64,000 nt of DNA from an uncultured Sphingobacteriales bacterium (GCA_937991535.1 CALKHN010000066.1:1-64000); one strand, 5' to 3'; shown: positions 44,007 to 53,454, counted from the stretch's first letter. Notes: generated from the sequence alone by a model not told the origin. Numbers and translations: made by a program.

Positions 44007-46652
44007 TTAAGAAAAGGCCTTCTTCTTTTTCTCGTCTGCAACATTGCCGGCCGGATTTTCATTCCTGAACACCACGGTATTGTCGAACACATCCACCAAA
44101 ACCGGCTTCGACTTATCTATATCACCCGCCAGTATTCTTTTACTCAACTGGTTCACGATTTCTTTTTGTATTAGCCTTTTTAATGGCCGGGCACCGAACT
44201 GCGGATCATAGCCGTTCTCGGCCAAAAAGTCGAGCGCGTAATCGGTAAATTCCAGTGTAATACCGTTCAGCGATACCAGGTTTTTCAAGTGATTGAGCTG
44301 TATATTAATAATACCCCGTATCTCACTCTTCATCAGCGGCTGAAACATAATGATGTCGTCAATGCGGTTTAAAAACTCCGGACGAATGGTTTGCCGCAGT
44401 ATATTCAACACTTCACGTTTGGTATTTTCAACCACTTCTTCCTTATTGCTTTCGTTTACATTTTCAAAATTGTCCTGTATCACCTGGCTGCCCATATTGC
44501 TCGTCATGATGATGATGGTATTCTTAAAATTCACCACACGGCCTTTATTATCCGTTAATCGGCCATCATCCAAAACCTGCAACAGCACATTAAATACATC
44601 GGGATGCGCTTTTTCTATCTCATCTAACAACACTACACTATAGGGTTTACGCCTAACAGCTTCGGTTAGCTGCCCGCCTTCATCATAACCCACGTATCCC
44701 GGAGGAGCGCCCACCAGGCGGCTAACGGTATGTTTTTCCTGGTATTCGCTCATATCAATCCTGGTCATCATGTTCTCATCATCGAACAGGTATTCGGCCA
44801 GCGCTTTAGCCAGTTCGGTTTTACCCACACCGGTAGTTCCCAGAAATATAAACGACCCGATTGGCTTTTTGGGATCATGCAACCCGGCACGGCTGCGGCG
44901 GATGGCATCTGCAACGGCGGTTATCGCTTCCTCCTGCCCTATTACCCGCTTGTGCAATTCGTCTTCAAGATTCAGCAATTTTTCTCTTTCAGTCTGCAGC
45001 ATTTTACTTACCGGAATCCCGGTGGCTTTCGCTACCGCTTCGGCAATATCTTCGGCGTCCACTTCTTCCTTCAATAGCCTTTTTTCGGGAGCCAGTTCAT
45101 TCAGTTCTGCTGTATATTGTTCTATCTTCTTTTCTTCTTCCTGTATTTTTCCATAACGGATCTCCGCCACTCTACCGTAATCACCATTGCGTTCCGCCTT
45201 TTCCGCCTCTGTTTTTAGCGCTTCAATGTCTGCCTTGCCAGCCTGGATCTTTTCAACAAGTTCTTTTTCCTCCTGCCACTTGGCTTTCAAAGTATCCCTT
45301 TCCACGCTGCGGAGTGAAATTTCTTTTGCCAGTTCTTTCAACTTCTCTTCGTCATTTTCACGTTTGATCGCTTCCCTTTCAATTTCAAGCTGGCGGATCT
45401 GTCTTTCCAACTGATCCAGTTCCTCCGGCATTGAATTCATTTCAAGACGCAACTTTGCCGCGCTCTCGTCAATGAGGTCAATGGCCTTGTCGGGTAAAAA
45501 CCTGTCGGAGATATAACGGTGCGAAAGCTCAACAGCGGCAATAATAGCCTCGTCCTTAATGCGTACATGATGATGGGTTTCATAACGGTCTTTAATACCC
45601 CGCAAAATGGAAACCGCGTCTTCCACAGAAGGCTCATCAATCATCACTCTCTGGAACCTTCTTTCCAGGGCTTTATCTTTTTCAAAATATTTCTGGTACT
45701 CATTTAAAGTGGTAGCGCCTATTGCTCTTAATTCTCCTCTTGCCAGGGCTGGCTTTAAAATATTGGCTGCATCCATCGCGCCCTCGCCGCCGCCTGCGCC
45801 AACAAGTGTATGTATTTCATCAATAAAAAGAATGATCTGCCCGTCGCTTTTTGTAACTTCATTGATCACTCCCTTCAGCCTTTCTTCAAACTCACCTTTG
45901 TATTTTGCACCGGCGATCAGTTGCCCCATATCCAATCCATAAATAATTTTACTCTTTAAGTTTTCAGGCACGTCGCCATTTACAATGCGCATGGCCAACC
46001 CCTCTGCTATGGCTGTTTTACCCACGCCAGGCTCACCTACAAGCATCGGATTGTTCTTATTGCGCCTGGAAAGAATATGCAATGTTCTTCTTATTTCCTC
46101 ATCTCTGCCTATCACCGGGTCTAATTTTCCCTGCCTGGCCAGTTCATTTAAATTTTTAGCATACTTATTCAACACATTAAACTGGGTTTCCTGTGTTTGG
46201 GAAGAGATGGTAGAACCTTTTCGCAAATCCTTAATAGCGGCAATTAAACCCTTTTCCGTTAAGCCCGCATCCTTGAGCAGCTTTGCTGTATTATCCGTTC
46301 CCTGCAAAATAGCGAGCAGTATATGTTCTACACTTACAAATTCATCGTTAAAGGTTTTGAGCAATGCACCGGTACGCAACACCACATTATTGGCATCGCG
46401 GCTGATAACCTGGGCCGGCTCTCCACCCTGCACTTTGGGTAATTTATTGATGCTCTCATCTAATTTGCTTTCAACAAAATTCACATTCACATTGTTCTTC
46501 TTCAGCAAAAATTCAATAGGCGAATCATCGTCACTCAGCAAGGCTTTGAGCAAATGCTCTGTTTCGATATTCGCATTGTTGTTATTGAAAGCAATTTGCT
46601 GCGATTTAGCCATTGCCTCCTGTGCTTTAATGGTGAAATTATTTAAGTTCAT
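44007..46652 (-). CDS. clpB: ATP-dependent chaperone ClpB
   Basis: 881 aa, normal length. ClpB pulls apart protein aggregates together with DnaK. The N-domain (MNLNNFTIKAQEAMAKSQQIA) is followed by AAA+ 1 with Walker A GEPGVGKTA near residue 205 and Walker B IILFIDEIHTLVGAG, the long coiled M-domain (about 410-530, LDQLERQIRQLEIEREAIKRE), and AAA+ 2 with Walker A GTTGVGKTE near 605 and Walker B VVLLDEIEKAHPDVF. The motif GAPPGYVGYDEGG is in the second ring pore. It has no IGF/L loop for ClpP. Its -7 box is unclear; a heat-shock type promoter is possible. Confidence 0.98.
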   Translation of the reverse strand: MNLNNFTIKAQEAMAKSQQIAFNNNNANIETEHLLKALLSDDDSPIEFLLKKNNVNVNFVESKLDESINKLPKVQGGEPAQVISRDANNVVLRTGALLKTFNDEFVSVEHILLAILQGTDNTAKLLKDAGLTEKGLIAAIKDLRKGSTISSQTQETQFNVLNKYAKNLNELARQGKLDPVIGRDEEIRRTLHILSRRNKNNPMLVGEPGVGKTAIAEGLAMRIVNGDVPENLKSKIIYGLDMGQLIAGAKYKGEFEERLKGVINEVTKSDGQIILFIDEIHTLVGAGGGEGAMDAANILKPALARGELRAIGATTLNEYQKYFEKDKALERRFQRVMIDEPSVEDAVSILRGIKDRYETHHHVRIKDEAIIAAVELSHRYISDRFLPDKAIDLIDESAAKLRLEMNSMPEELDQLERQIRQLEIEREAIKRENDEEKLKELAKEISLRSVERDTLKAKWQEEKELVEKIQAGKADIEALKTEAEKAERNGDYGRVAEIRYGKIQEEEKKIEQYTAELNELAPEKRLLKEEVDAEDIAEAVAKATGIPVSKMLQTEREKLLNLEDELHKRVIGQEEAITAVADAIRRSRAGLHDPKKPIGSFIFLGTTGVGKTELAKALAEYLFDDENMMTRIDMSEYQEKHTVSRLVGAPPGYVGYDEGGQLTEAVRRKPYSVVLLDEIEKAHPDVFNVLLQVLDDGRLTDNKGRVVNFKNTIIIMTSNMGSQVIQDNFENVNESNKEEVVENTKREVLNILRQTIRPEFLNRIDDIIMFQPLMKSEIRGIINIQLNHLKNLVSLNGITLEFTDYALDFLAENGYDPQFGARPLKRLIQKEIVNQLSKRILAGDIDKSKPVLVDVFDNTVVFRNENPAGNVADEKKKKAFS

Positions 46653-46735
46653 ATTTTAAGTTTTCCTTTATTCGTTTTCAAATAACTTTAACCTCTGTTG
46701 CACAAAACACAATCCAAAAACAAAAGACAGAAATT

Positions 46736-47788
46736 ATGTCATATAAAGTTATATCAACCTGCCTGTATTTCAGTTTATTAGGGGCTTTCCTGTTATTCTT
46801 ACAGCCCGTTACGGGACAGTTCAATTTTGCAGGTGTGGATGGTATGCTACAAAAAAATGAGAAAGCGCTGGGCAAGCAGGTTGTTGCATTGGTTTGGAAA
46901 GATGGTAAAATCGTTTATAAAAAAGAAACCGGGGAAGATTTTAATGCCAAAACACAGGCGGCCATTGGCGCCAGCGGTCAATGGCTTGTTGCCGCCGTTT
47001 CTATGATTTATGCGGATGAAGGTAAAATAACTTTAGACACAAAGGCGGGTAAGTTAATTCCCATCCTGGCCAAGTATATGAAAGGATATATCAACTTAAG
47101 GCATTGTCTTACACATACTACAGGACTGGAAGCCGAAAAAGGCGGATTGGGCAAGTTACTGCCCAGATCAAAATTTGAATCCCTGGAAGAAGAGGTTGAT
47201 TTTTTTGCAACAAAACGGGAAATTGTAACCAATCCGCAAACCGAATTCTTTTACAGCAATGTAGGCATGAATATCGCAGGACGCATGCTGGAAGTAGTGA
47301 GCCGTAAAACCTTTGACCGCGTGGCGCAGGAAAAATTGCTTCGCCCTTTAAAAATGAGGGCTACTACTTTTTTCAACTACGACAACTTATACGTAAATCC
47401 TTCCGCGGGAGCACAATCTACCGCCAATGATTACATGAACTTCCTGGTAATGCTGTTAAACAATGGAATGTTTGAAGGTAAACGGATCATTAGTGAAAAA
47501 GCTATAGAAGAAATGGAGAAAGCGCAGTTTGCAAATTTGCCGGTTAAGCATACTCCCAAAGGCACAGAAGGTTTACATTATGGATTAGGCGCCTGGCTAA
47601 TGGAGGAAAATGCTGAAGGCAAAGGCACAGTAATAAGCAGCCCTTCCTTCGTGGGTACCTGGCCCTATATTGACCGGAAAAACAATTACGCTGCCATTTT
47701 ATTTGTAAAACCGCAGTCGGGCGAGCAGGGCAAAGAAATGTACACGCAATTTAAAGCCGCTGTGGATGAGGCTGTTGGGGGGAAATAG
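46736..47788 (+). CDS. Serine-hydrolase-like protein (beta-lactamase family) lacking catalytic Ser and Lys
   Basis: 350 aa with a signal peptide (residues 1-27, ending QPVTG). It has the overall beta-lactamase/PBP-like plan: VVALVWKDGKIVYKKETGED, VAAVSMIYADEGKITLD, LRHCLTHTTGLEAEKGG, EFFYSNVGMNIAGRMLE (YSN motif at 173-175) and LLRPLKMRATTFFN. In the position of the usual ASxSKW motif it reads IGASGQWL (77-84), so the nucleophile Ser is replaced by Ala79 and the SxxK lysine by Gln82; if Ser80 is taken as nucleophile, Trp83 replaces Lys. It is therefore probably not a hydrolase and may bind a ligand only. Envelope location. Confidence 0.8.
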   Translation: MSYKVISTCLYFSLLGAFLLFLQPVTGQFNFAGVDGMLQKNEKALGKQVVALVWKDGKIVYKKETGEDFNAKTQAAIGASGQWLVAAVSMIYADEGKITLDTKAGKLIPILAKYMKGYINLRHCLTHTTGLEAEKGGLGKLLPRSKFESLEEEVDFFATKREIVTNPQTEFFYSNVGMNIAGRMLEVVSRKTFDRVAQEKLLRPLKMRATTFFNYDNLYVNPSAGAQSTANDYMNFLVMLLNNGMFEGKRIISEKAIEEMEKAQFANLPVKHTPKGTEGLHYGLGAWLMEENAEGKGTVISSPSFVGTWPYIDRKNNYAAILFVKPQSGEQGKEMYTQFKAAVDEAVGGK

Positions 47789-47836
47789 GATTGATTTATG
47801 ATTGCTGGTTTGTTGATTTCTGGTGCTTGGCGTCCC

Positions 47837-47877
47837 GCTGCGGTCTGACCCTCCTTCCGTCAGGTACCGACCGCAGC
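47837..47877. repeat. Hairpin element, copy 2
   Basis: Arms GCTGCGGTC (47837-47845) and GACCGCAGC (47869-47877). Relative to copy 1 at 42288-42330, two stem pairs changed on both sides (A-T to G-C and A-T to C-G), while the central words TCTGACCCTCCTT and CCGACCG are shared. Confidence 0.75.
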
Positions 47878-47936
47878 TTCGGATTCCCGGGCTACTTCCT
47901 TCGAATTTGAAATTTCACACTTCGGGCTTTTGTTTC

Positions 47937-49358
47937 CTATTCCTGTTTAACAAACCCCCATTCGCCTTCACGCACAGAAAGACCGTACACTGCACGATAA
48001 ATATACCGGGCCACTTTTTCGACACCCTCAACATTGATCAGTTGCGCATCATCGGCGGGTGTATGGTATTGCGGATGACCGCCGGTATGCAACCCTATAC
48101 ACGATATGCCTTTTCGGTAAAAAGAAACATGATCCGATCCGCCTCCCCCGCCTGCATGTACTACTAAATCCAGCGCCAATCCTTTGCCGGTTTCTTTCAT
48201 AAAATCCACTCCTCCCGGAAAAGTGCCGGCGCCTCCCATATACAATTGATTCCCGGCATTCATACGACCTACCATATCCATATTGAGCATTACTTTAATG
48301 GCAGATTGTGGTACAGGAAGATGTGCAGCAAAATACTGCGAGCCCAGTAAGCCTTCTTCTTCCGCCGCAAATGCCACCACAATTACACTGCGCTTCAAAT
48401 GCGTATGATTGCGTTGCAAAGCCTTTGCTATTTCCAGCAAAGCAGCGGTACCCGAAGCGTTGTCGTCTGCACCATTGTGTACAGCGGTAGTATCGGGCTG
48501 CAAAGAACCTGTGCCATACCCACCATGGCCCAAATGATCGTAGTGAGCGCCAAGAATGATATATTCATTTTGCAGTTGCGGATCGTTGCCTTTTATTATT
48601 CCCACAATATTTTTAGCAACCACTTTCTTCGGCTCGATATTTACAGAAACTGATAAAGGCGCAGAAGACAAATAATAGTTCTTATCACCAGCAATTGCCT
48701 GTGTAAATAATCCCGGCTGCATTTGCTGCCATGCCATTCGTGTAACCTGTATAACGGGAATACGCACAGGTTCATCTTTACGGGGACGTAGTCGCACCAG
48801 CACATCATTACTGTCCACACTATCGGGTGAAATCAGTATTACGCCCACCGCTCCACGACGCATTGCTTTTACGCTTAATGCATAATCCGATAAACTGTCT
48901 GCCGCAGGGGCAGCGGACTTATTTCGCCAAAGCACAACCCATGAAGATTTTATATGCTGCAACGCGTCAAATGCAGCAGCATTGTCATTTGCAAACAATA
49001 CAGGAGCTTCCAGGGCAGCAGAACCGGAAAAAGGAAAAATGCCATACTGTTTATTCAATAGAAAGTTTTCACTATTGCCGGCGTGGATAAAATTACCTGC
49101 CGGTGGGGCATCCAGCCTAACGATCACTTCAAATGGCTGATCGTATTGCGCAAGCAGGGGTTTCACACCCGATTTTGAAAAAGCAGTTTTGATGTATTGC
49201 CCCGCAAGGCTATCTTCTTTTGTTCCCGGCCAGCGCCCCTGAAGGGCATCAGACGATAAATATTCAATATGCTTGAATATATTTTTTCCCTTAATGGAAG
49301 TTTGCGAACAAATGACCGAATAGGAAAAAAAGGAAATGAAGAGCAAAAAATATTTCAT
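47937..49358 (-). CDS. M28-family metallopeptidase with PA domain
   Basis: 473 aa with a signal peptide (residues 1-18). A PA-type domain is inserted at about 110-230. The di-zinc aminopeptidase core shows GAHYDHLGHGG (metal His and bridging Asp region), HNGADDNASGTAALLEIA (bridging Asp), VAFAAEEEGLLGSQYFA (catalytic Glu and metal Glu), MLNMDMVGRMN (metal Asp) and GLHTGGHPQYHTPADDAQLIN (metal His). All ligands are present. It releases N-terminal residues from peptides outside the cytosol. It is convergent with the preceding gene. Confidence 0.93.
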   Translation of the reverse strand: MKYFLLFISFFSYSVICSQTSIKGKNIFKHIEYLSSDALQGRWPGTKEDSLAGQYIKTAFSKSGVKPLLAQYDQPFEVIVRLDAPPAGNFIHAGNSENFLLNKQYGIFPFSGSAALEAPVLFANDNAAAFDALQHIKSSWVVLWRNKSAAPAADSLSDYALSVKAMRRGAVGVILISPDSVDSNDVLVRLRPRKDEPVRIPVIQVTRMAWQQMQPGLFTQAIAGDKNYYLSSAPLSVSVNIEPKKVVAKNIVGIIKGNDPQLQNEYIILGAHYDHLGHGGYGTGSLQPDTTAVHNGADDNASGTAALLEIAKALQRNHTHLKRSVIVVAFAAEEEGLLGSQYFAAHLPVPQSAIKVMLNMDMVGRMNAGNQLYMGGAGTFPGGVDFMKETGKGLALDLVVHAGGGGGSDHVSFYRKGISCIGLHTGGHPQYHTPADDAQLINVEGVEKVARYIYRAVYGLSVREGEWGFVKQE

Positions 49359-49403
49359 CCCGAATCTTAAATTTCAAATCCCAAATCATAAATCTTACAT
49401 CTC

Positions 49404-50153
49404 TCACAAAACCTGTATCCCCGCATTAATATAGGGTTGCAAAAGCGGGTTTTCGGGAGGCAATTCGGTAGCCAGTATATCAATCTGGTGCAAACCGCAA
49501 ACCCTTAAGGGTTGTACCGTATTTACTTTTTCAGAAATGGTAAGGCAAACTGTCTTTTTTGCAGACTCAATCATAGCTTTTTTAATTTGTACCACTTCCC
49601 AGTCGCTGTCTGTAACGCCTTTTTCAATATCAATAGAATTAACGCCCAGTAAACAAATGTCTGCTTTGATCTGGCGAATAGTGGCGATCGCATCTCCTCC
49701 AACTGTAATTTTTGAGTTCTTGGAGAGTTTATCCCCCACAACAATTACGTCAATATTCGGATGATTGGAATATTCGAGTATGGCAGGTATGCTGCACGAT
49801 ACAAAAGTAGCTCTCAATTGCATCGGTAATATTCTCGCCAGTTCCACAATGGTGGTTCCACCGGTAGTTAATATAAACATGCCGTCCTGTATAAGACTAA
49901 GGGCTTTTGTAGCAATAATTTTTTTATGTGTATGGGAATATATTTTTTCGGAAGGATAGCCCACATGACTGAAAGAGCAGGATAACGCGCCACCATGTAC
50001 CTTAATTATCTTACCCTCATCCGATAATTCCTGAAGATCACGGCGAATGGTATCTTCCGATACTTTCATTTCTTCACTTAATCCTGAAGAAAGCACCTTA
50101 TTATGAATATTAACCTGGTGAAGGATAAAAGCCTGCCTTTCGCGTTTGAGCAT
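49404..50153 (-). CDS. DeoR/GlpR-family transcriptional regulator
   Basis: 249 aa. The N-terminal winged helix contains LSSGLSEEMKVSEDTIRRDLQELSDEGKIIKVHGGA, the DeoR signature. The C-terminal sugar-phosphate sensor domain has LTTGGTTIVELARILP, NIDVIVVGDKL, ICLLGVNSIDIEKGVTDSDWEVVQIKKAMIESAKK and VCLTISEKVN. Such proteins repress sugar catabolism genes and respond to a sugar phosphate. No sugar operon is adjacent, so its targets are unclear. It is divergent from pdhB, with both promoters in the 146-bp gap. Confidence 0.92.
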   Translation of the reverse strand: MLKRERQAFILHQVNIHNKVLSSGLSEEMKVSEDTIRRDLQELSDEGKIIKVHGGALSCSFSHVGYPSEKIYSHTHKKIIATKALSLIQDGMFILTTGGTTIVELARILPMQLRATFVSCSIPAILEYSNHPNIDVIVVGDKLSKNSKITVGGDAIATIRQIKADICLLGVNSIDIEKGVTDSDWEVVQIKKAMIESAKKTVCLTISEKVNTVQPLRVCGLHQIDILATELPPENPLLQPYINAGIQVL

Positions 50154-50172
50154 TGTTAGAGCTGTTTTGTTT

Positions 50173-50180
50173 CAAAAGTA
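50173..50180 (-). promoter_or_regulatory. Promoter -7 element of the DeoR-family gene
   Basis: Minus-strand TACTTTTG, a perfect TAnnTTTG, 19 nt upstream of the ATG. Confidence 0.55.
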
Positions 50181-50269
50181 ATAGAAATATATACAAAAAA
50201 TCTTAAATCAGAAATCTTAAATCCTAAATTGGTTTAACATATCCTTTTGGTTATCTGCGCCACAACCAA

Positions 50270-50277
50270 TATTTTTG
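50270..50277 (+). promoter_or_regulatory. Promoter -7 element of pdhB
   Basis: TATTTTTG, a perfect TAnnTTTG, 22 nt before the pdhB ATG at 50300. Confidence 0.6.
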
Positions 50278-50299
50278 CTGTCCTCAAACAGAAAATAAG

Positions 50300-51289
50300 A
50301 TGGCAAACCGTGTTATACAATTTCGTGAAGCTTTGCGCGAGGCGATGAACGAAGAAATGCGTCGCGACGAAAGGGTATTTTTAATGGGAGAAGAAGTAGC
50401 CGAATACAATGGAGCTTATAAAGTGAGCCAGGGTATGCTTGACGAATTTGGTCCCAAAAGAGTGATTGATACCCCTATTTCTGAACTGGGCTTTACAGGG
50501 GTTGCTGTTGGCGCGGCACAAAACGGACTTCGTCCGATTGTGGAGTATATGACCTGGAATTTTGCAGCATTACCACTAGATCAGGTCTTAAATACGGCTT
50601 CCAAAATGCTGGCGATGAGTGGAGGCCAGGTAGGTTGCCCCATCGTTTTTCGCGGACCGAACGGTTCCGCCGGTCAGTTAGGCGCTCAGCACTCTACTGC
50701 ATTTGAAAGCCTGTATGCCAATATACCAGGTCTAAAAGTGATCTCTGTTTCAAACCCATATGATGCCAAAGGACTGCTAAAGAGTGCTATACGGGATGAT
50801 GACCCTGTTATTTTTATGGAAAGTGAGGTTATGTATGGCGATAAAGGAGAAGTTCCCGAAGAAGAATACCTGATACCCATTGGCAAGGCCGATGTAAAAC
50901 GTGCCGGAACAGATGTTACCATTGTTTCTTTCAATAAAATGATGAAAGTAGCCCTGGGCGCGGCGGAAGAGCTGGCAAAAGAAAACATCAGTGCGGAAGT
51001 AATTGATTTGCGCACCATTCGTCCTTTAGACTGGCACACCGTTTTTGAATCGGTGAAGAAAACCAACCGCCTGGTAATAGTGGAAGAACAGTGGCCCTTT
51101 GCTTCCGTATCATCCGAACTGGCATACCGCATACAAAAAGAGGCCTTTGATTATTTAGATGCGCCTGTTCGCAGAATCACAAGCGCCGATGCACCTATGC
51201 ACTATGCGCCCAACCTGGTGGCTGCTTACCTTCCGGATATTCCCCGAACTGTAAACCTGGTAAAAGAAGTCATGTACATTAAAAAATAA
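50300..51289 (+). CDS. pdhB: Pyruvate dehydrogenase E1 component, beta subunit
   Basis: 329 aa. With the alpha subunit it forms the thiamine-diphosphate E1 enzyme that decarboxylates pyruvate and acetylates lipoyl-E2. Family features are the N-terminal REALREAMNEEMRRDERVFLMGEEVAEYNGAYKVSQG, RVIDTPISELGFTGVAVGAA, VGCPIVFRGPNG, QLGAQHSTAFESLYANIPGLKV, and the C-terminal transketolase domain DVTIVSFNKMM, EVIDLRTIRPLDWHTV and RRITSADAPMHYAPNL. The alpha gene is not adjacent, as in other Bacteroidota where it sits with E2. Followed by a strong terminator. Confidence 0.95.
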   Translation: MANRVIQFREALREAMNEEMRRDERVFLMGEEVAEYNGAYKVSQGMLDEFGPKRVIDTPISELGFTGVAVGAAQNGLRPIVEYMTWNFAALPLDQVLNTASKMLAMSGGQVGCPIVFRGPNGSAGQLGAQHSTAFESLYANIPGLKVISVSNPYDAKGLLKSAIRDDDPVIFMESEVMYGDKGEVPEEEYLIPIGKADVKRAGTDVTIVSFNKMMKVALGAAEELAKENISAEVIDLRTIRPLDWHTVFESVKKTNRLVIVEEQWPFASVSSELAYRIQKEAFDYLDAPVRRITSADAPMHYAPNLVAAYLPDIPRTVNLVKEVMYIKK

Positions 51290-51317
51290 CAGCCTTTCTG
51301 GATTCAGAAAATATATT

Positions 51318-51350
51318 ATCCCGGAGTTCAGCGCTTCGGGATTTTTTTTT
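51318..51350 (+). terminator. Terminator of pdhB
   Basis: ATCCCGGAG (51318-51326) pairs with CTTCGGGAT (51334-51342), then eight Ts, 29 bp after the stop. Confidence 0.85.
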
Positions 51351-51353
51351 GGA

Positions 51354-51361
51354 TAATTTTG
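51354..51361 (+). promoter_or_regulatory. Promoter -7 element of the TonB receptor gene
   Basis: TAATTTTG, a perfect TAnnTTTG, 8 nt before the ATG at 51370; it sits inside the longer TTG-initiated frame and so rules that start out. Confidence 0.6.
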
Positions 51362-51369
51362 ATGCTACA

Positions 51370-53451
51370 ATGAAAAAATATTTATACCTCCCATTTGTGG
51401 TTATATCGCTATCGGCCGTTGCGCAGCAAAAGACGCCGCGTACAAACTCCGATTCCGTTCAACTTATGACGGAAGTGGTAATTAAAGGCTTTGAATCCGA
51501 CAGGCGCCTGCTGGAAACCCCCGTGTCGGCGGGAATTGTAAGCCGCAGAGACATGCAAAAATTTTCCAATGCATCGCTGGTACCCGCGATAAATATTGTA
51601 CCGGGCGTAAGAATGGAAGAACGGTCGCCCGGCAGTTACCGTTTAAGCATCAGGGGCAGCCTGCTTCGTTCGCCTTTTGGAGTTCGGAATGTAAAAGTGT
51701 ACTGGAATGATATACCCTTTACCGATGCAGGCGGGAATACGTATTTTAATCTCGTGGATCAAAACAGTATCAGGCAAATTGAAATATTGAAAGGACCGGC
51801 AGGAAGTATGTATGGAGCAAATACCGGCGGAGTTGTTATACTTCATTCAGATGAGCCACCGCTGCATGAAAATATTGCCCAAAAACATCACTTTCGGGCC
51901 CAGGTTAACGGAGGTTCCTACGGCTTATTTGGTGAAAATGTACAATGGCAGTACCAGGATAAGAACATCAGCTCATCACTAACCCAAAGCCATCTGCAAT
52001 CGGACGGATACAGGCAACACACGCGCTTGCGCCGGGATGTGCTGCAATGGAACGGATCGGCACGGTTATCTGAAAAAGATAAGCTTGACTGGATCCTGAT
52101 GTACGCGGATATGTATTATCAAACACCGGGCGGATTAAACCTGCAGCAAATGCAGGCAAACCCGCGTCAGTCCCGGCCGGCTACCCCTGTTGCACCGGGC
52201 GCGGCAGAACAAAAAGCTGCCATTTACAACAAAACGCCTTTTGCCGGATTAAGCAGTCAGCACAAATTCAACAAAAACTGGAGCAATGTTACCTCAGTAA
52301 TGCTGGCTTACACTGATTTTAAAAATCCCTTCATTACCAATTACGAAACAAGAAAAGAAAGCAATGCAGGGTTACGCACTAAAATGGTATATCATACAGT
52401 TACCGGCAAACATGATCTGAAATTTATTGCAGGCATGGAATGGTTGTACAATTATTCCGCTATCAATAATTATGGCAACCGGCAGGGCAATGCCGACACC
52501 GTTCAGTTCAAAGACAAAATTTGGGCAAGACAGATATTACCTTTTTTACAGGGCGAATGGCAGATAGGTGAAAAATTTCAGTTGCAGGCTGGCTTAGGCA
52601 CAAACTTTTTTGTTTACCACTACCAGCGGCTTACCGATCAGGACGATTCGAAGAAGAAAAAGAGATTGAATGAAAAGTTGTTACCCCGACTGGCAGGGTT
52701 GTACCGCATAACAGAGAATGTATCCCTGTACGCATCTGTTAGCAAAGGATTTTCACCTCCCTCCGTAGCGGAAGTAAGACCATCTGAAGGAAGTTTTTAC
52801 AGCAACCTCCAGCCCGAATATGGCTGGAACAGAGAAATAGGTCTCCGTGGAAAGGTTTGGAAAAACCGTTTGCTGTTTGATATAGCAGCTTACCAGTTTA
52901 AACTCAATAATGCTATTGTAAGAAGACTAAACAATACAGGCGCAGAGTATTTTGTAAATGCCGGGGGAACCGATCAAAAAGGAATTGAAGCATTTGCGGA
53001 ATATATTCTGGTGCAAAACAATACTGCGTTTATACGTACCGCAAAGCTCTGGACAAGCATTACACTCAACGATTTTTCTTTTACGGATTATTCCGTTGCT
53101 GATAAAGATTATTCGGGCAATGCCTTAACAGGTGTAGCTAAAACCATTTGGTCCGGAGGCTTTGATGTGAGCACCTCATCGGGGCTGTATTTAAATACCT
53201 CATTTACCCAAACTTCAAAGCTTCCTTTAAACGATGCCAATAGCGTTTATGCACCGTCTTACCAGGTACTGCTGGGCAGGCTGGGCTGGAAAAAAGAATT
53301 CAATGCATTCTCTATTGAACTTTTTACAGGAATAGACAATGCACTGAACCAGTTATACAGTTTGGGAAACGATATCAATGCTTTTGGCAACAGGTATTAC
53401 AATCCCGCTTCTGGGCGAAATTATTACGGAGGGTTGATTGTTAACCTGTAG
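51370..53451 (+). CDS. TonB-dependent receptor
   Basis: 693 aa from the ATG at 51370 with a signal peptide (residues 1-19, ending AVAQQ). The TonB box region TEVVIKGFESDRRLLETPVS leads into the plug (SNASLVPAINIVPGVRMEERSPGSYRLSIRGSLLRSPFGVRNVKVYWNDIPFTDAGGN, IRQIEILKGPAGSMYGANTGGVVILH). The barrel ends GLIVNL. It lacks an N-terminal carboxypeptidase-like domain and a SusD partner, so it belongs to the siderophore/cofactor type rather than the SusC type (segments such as FLQGEWQIGEKFQLQAGLGTN and VSLYASVSKGFSPPSVAEVRPSEG are typical). The ligand is not identified. Confidence 0.92.
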   Translation: MKKYLYLPFVVISLSAVAQQKTPRTNSDSVQLMTEVVIKGFESDRRLLETPVSAGIVSRRDMQKFSNASLVPAINIVPGVRMEERSPGSYRLSIRGSLLRSPFGVRNVKVYWNDIPFTDAGGNTYFNLVDQNSIRQIEILKGPAGSMYGANTGGVVILHSDEPPLHENIAQKHHFRAQVNGGSYGLFGENVQWQYQDKNISSSLTQSHLQSDGYRQHTRLRRDVLQWNGSARLSEKDKLDWILMYADMYYQTPGGLNLQQMQANPRQSRPATPVAPGAAEQKAAIYNKTPFAGLSSQHKFNKNWSNVTSVMLAYTDFKNPFITNYETRKESNAGLRTKMVYHTVTGKHDLKFIAGMEWLYNYSAINNYGNRQGNADTVQFKDKIWARQILPFLQGEWQIGEKFQLQAGLGTNFFVYHYQRLTDQDDSKKKKRLNEKLLPRLAGLYRITENVSLYASVSKGFSPPSVAEVRPSEGSFYSNLQPEYGWNREIGLRGKVWKNRLLFDIAAYQFKLNNAIVRRLNNTGAEYFVNAGGTDQKGIEAFAEYILVQNNTAFIRTAKLWTSITLNDFSFTDYSVADKDYSGNALTGVAKTIWSGGFDVSTSSGLYLNTSFTQTSKLPLNDANSVYAPSYQVLLGRLGWKKEFNAFSIELFTGIDNALNQLYSLGNDINAFGNRYYNPASGRNYYGGLIVNL

Positions 53452-53454
53452 AAT

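Noticed and set aside
45985..46659. Plus-strand frame of 224 codons opposite clpB
   Set aside because: Lies entirely within clpB on the other strand, with Ser/Leu-rich composition typical of antisense frames.
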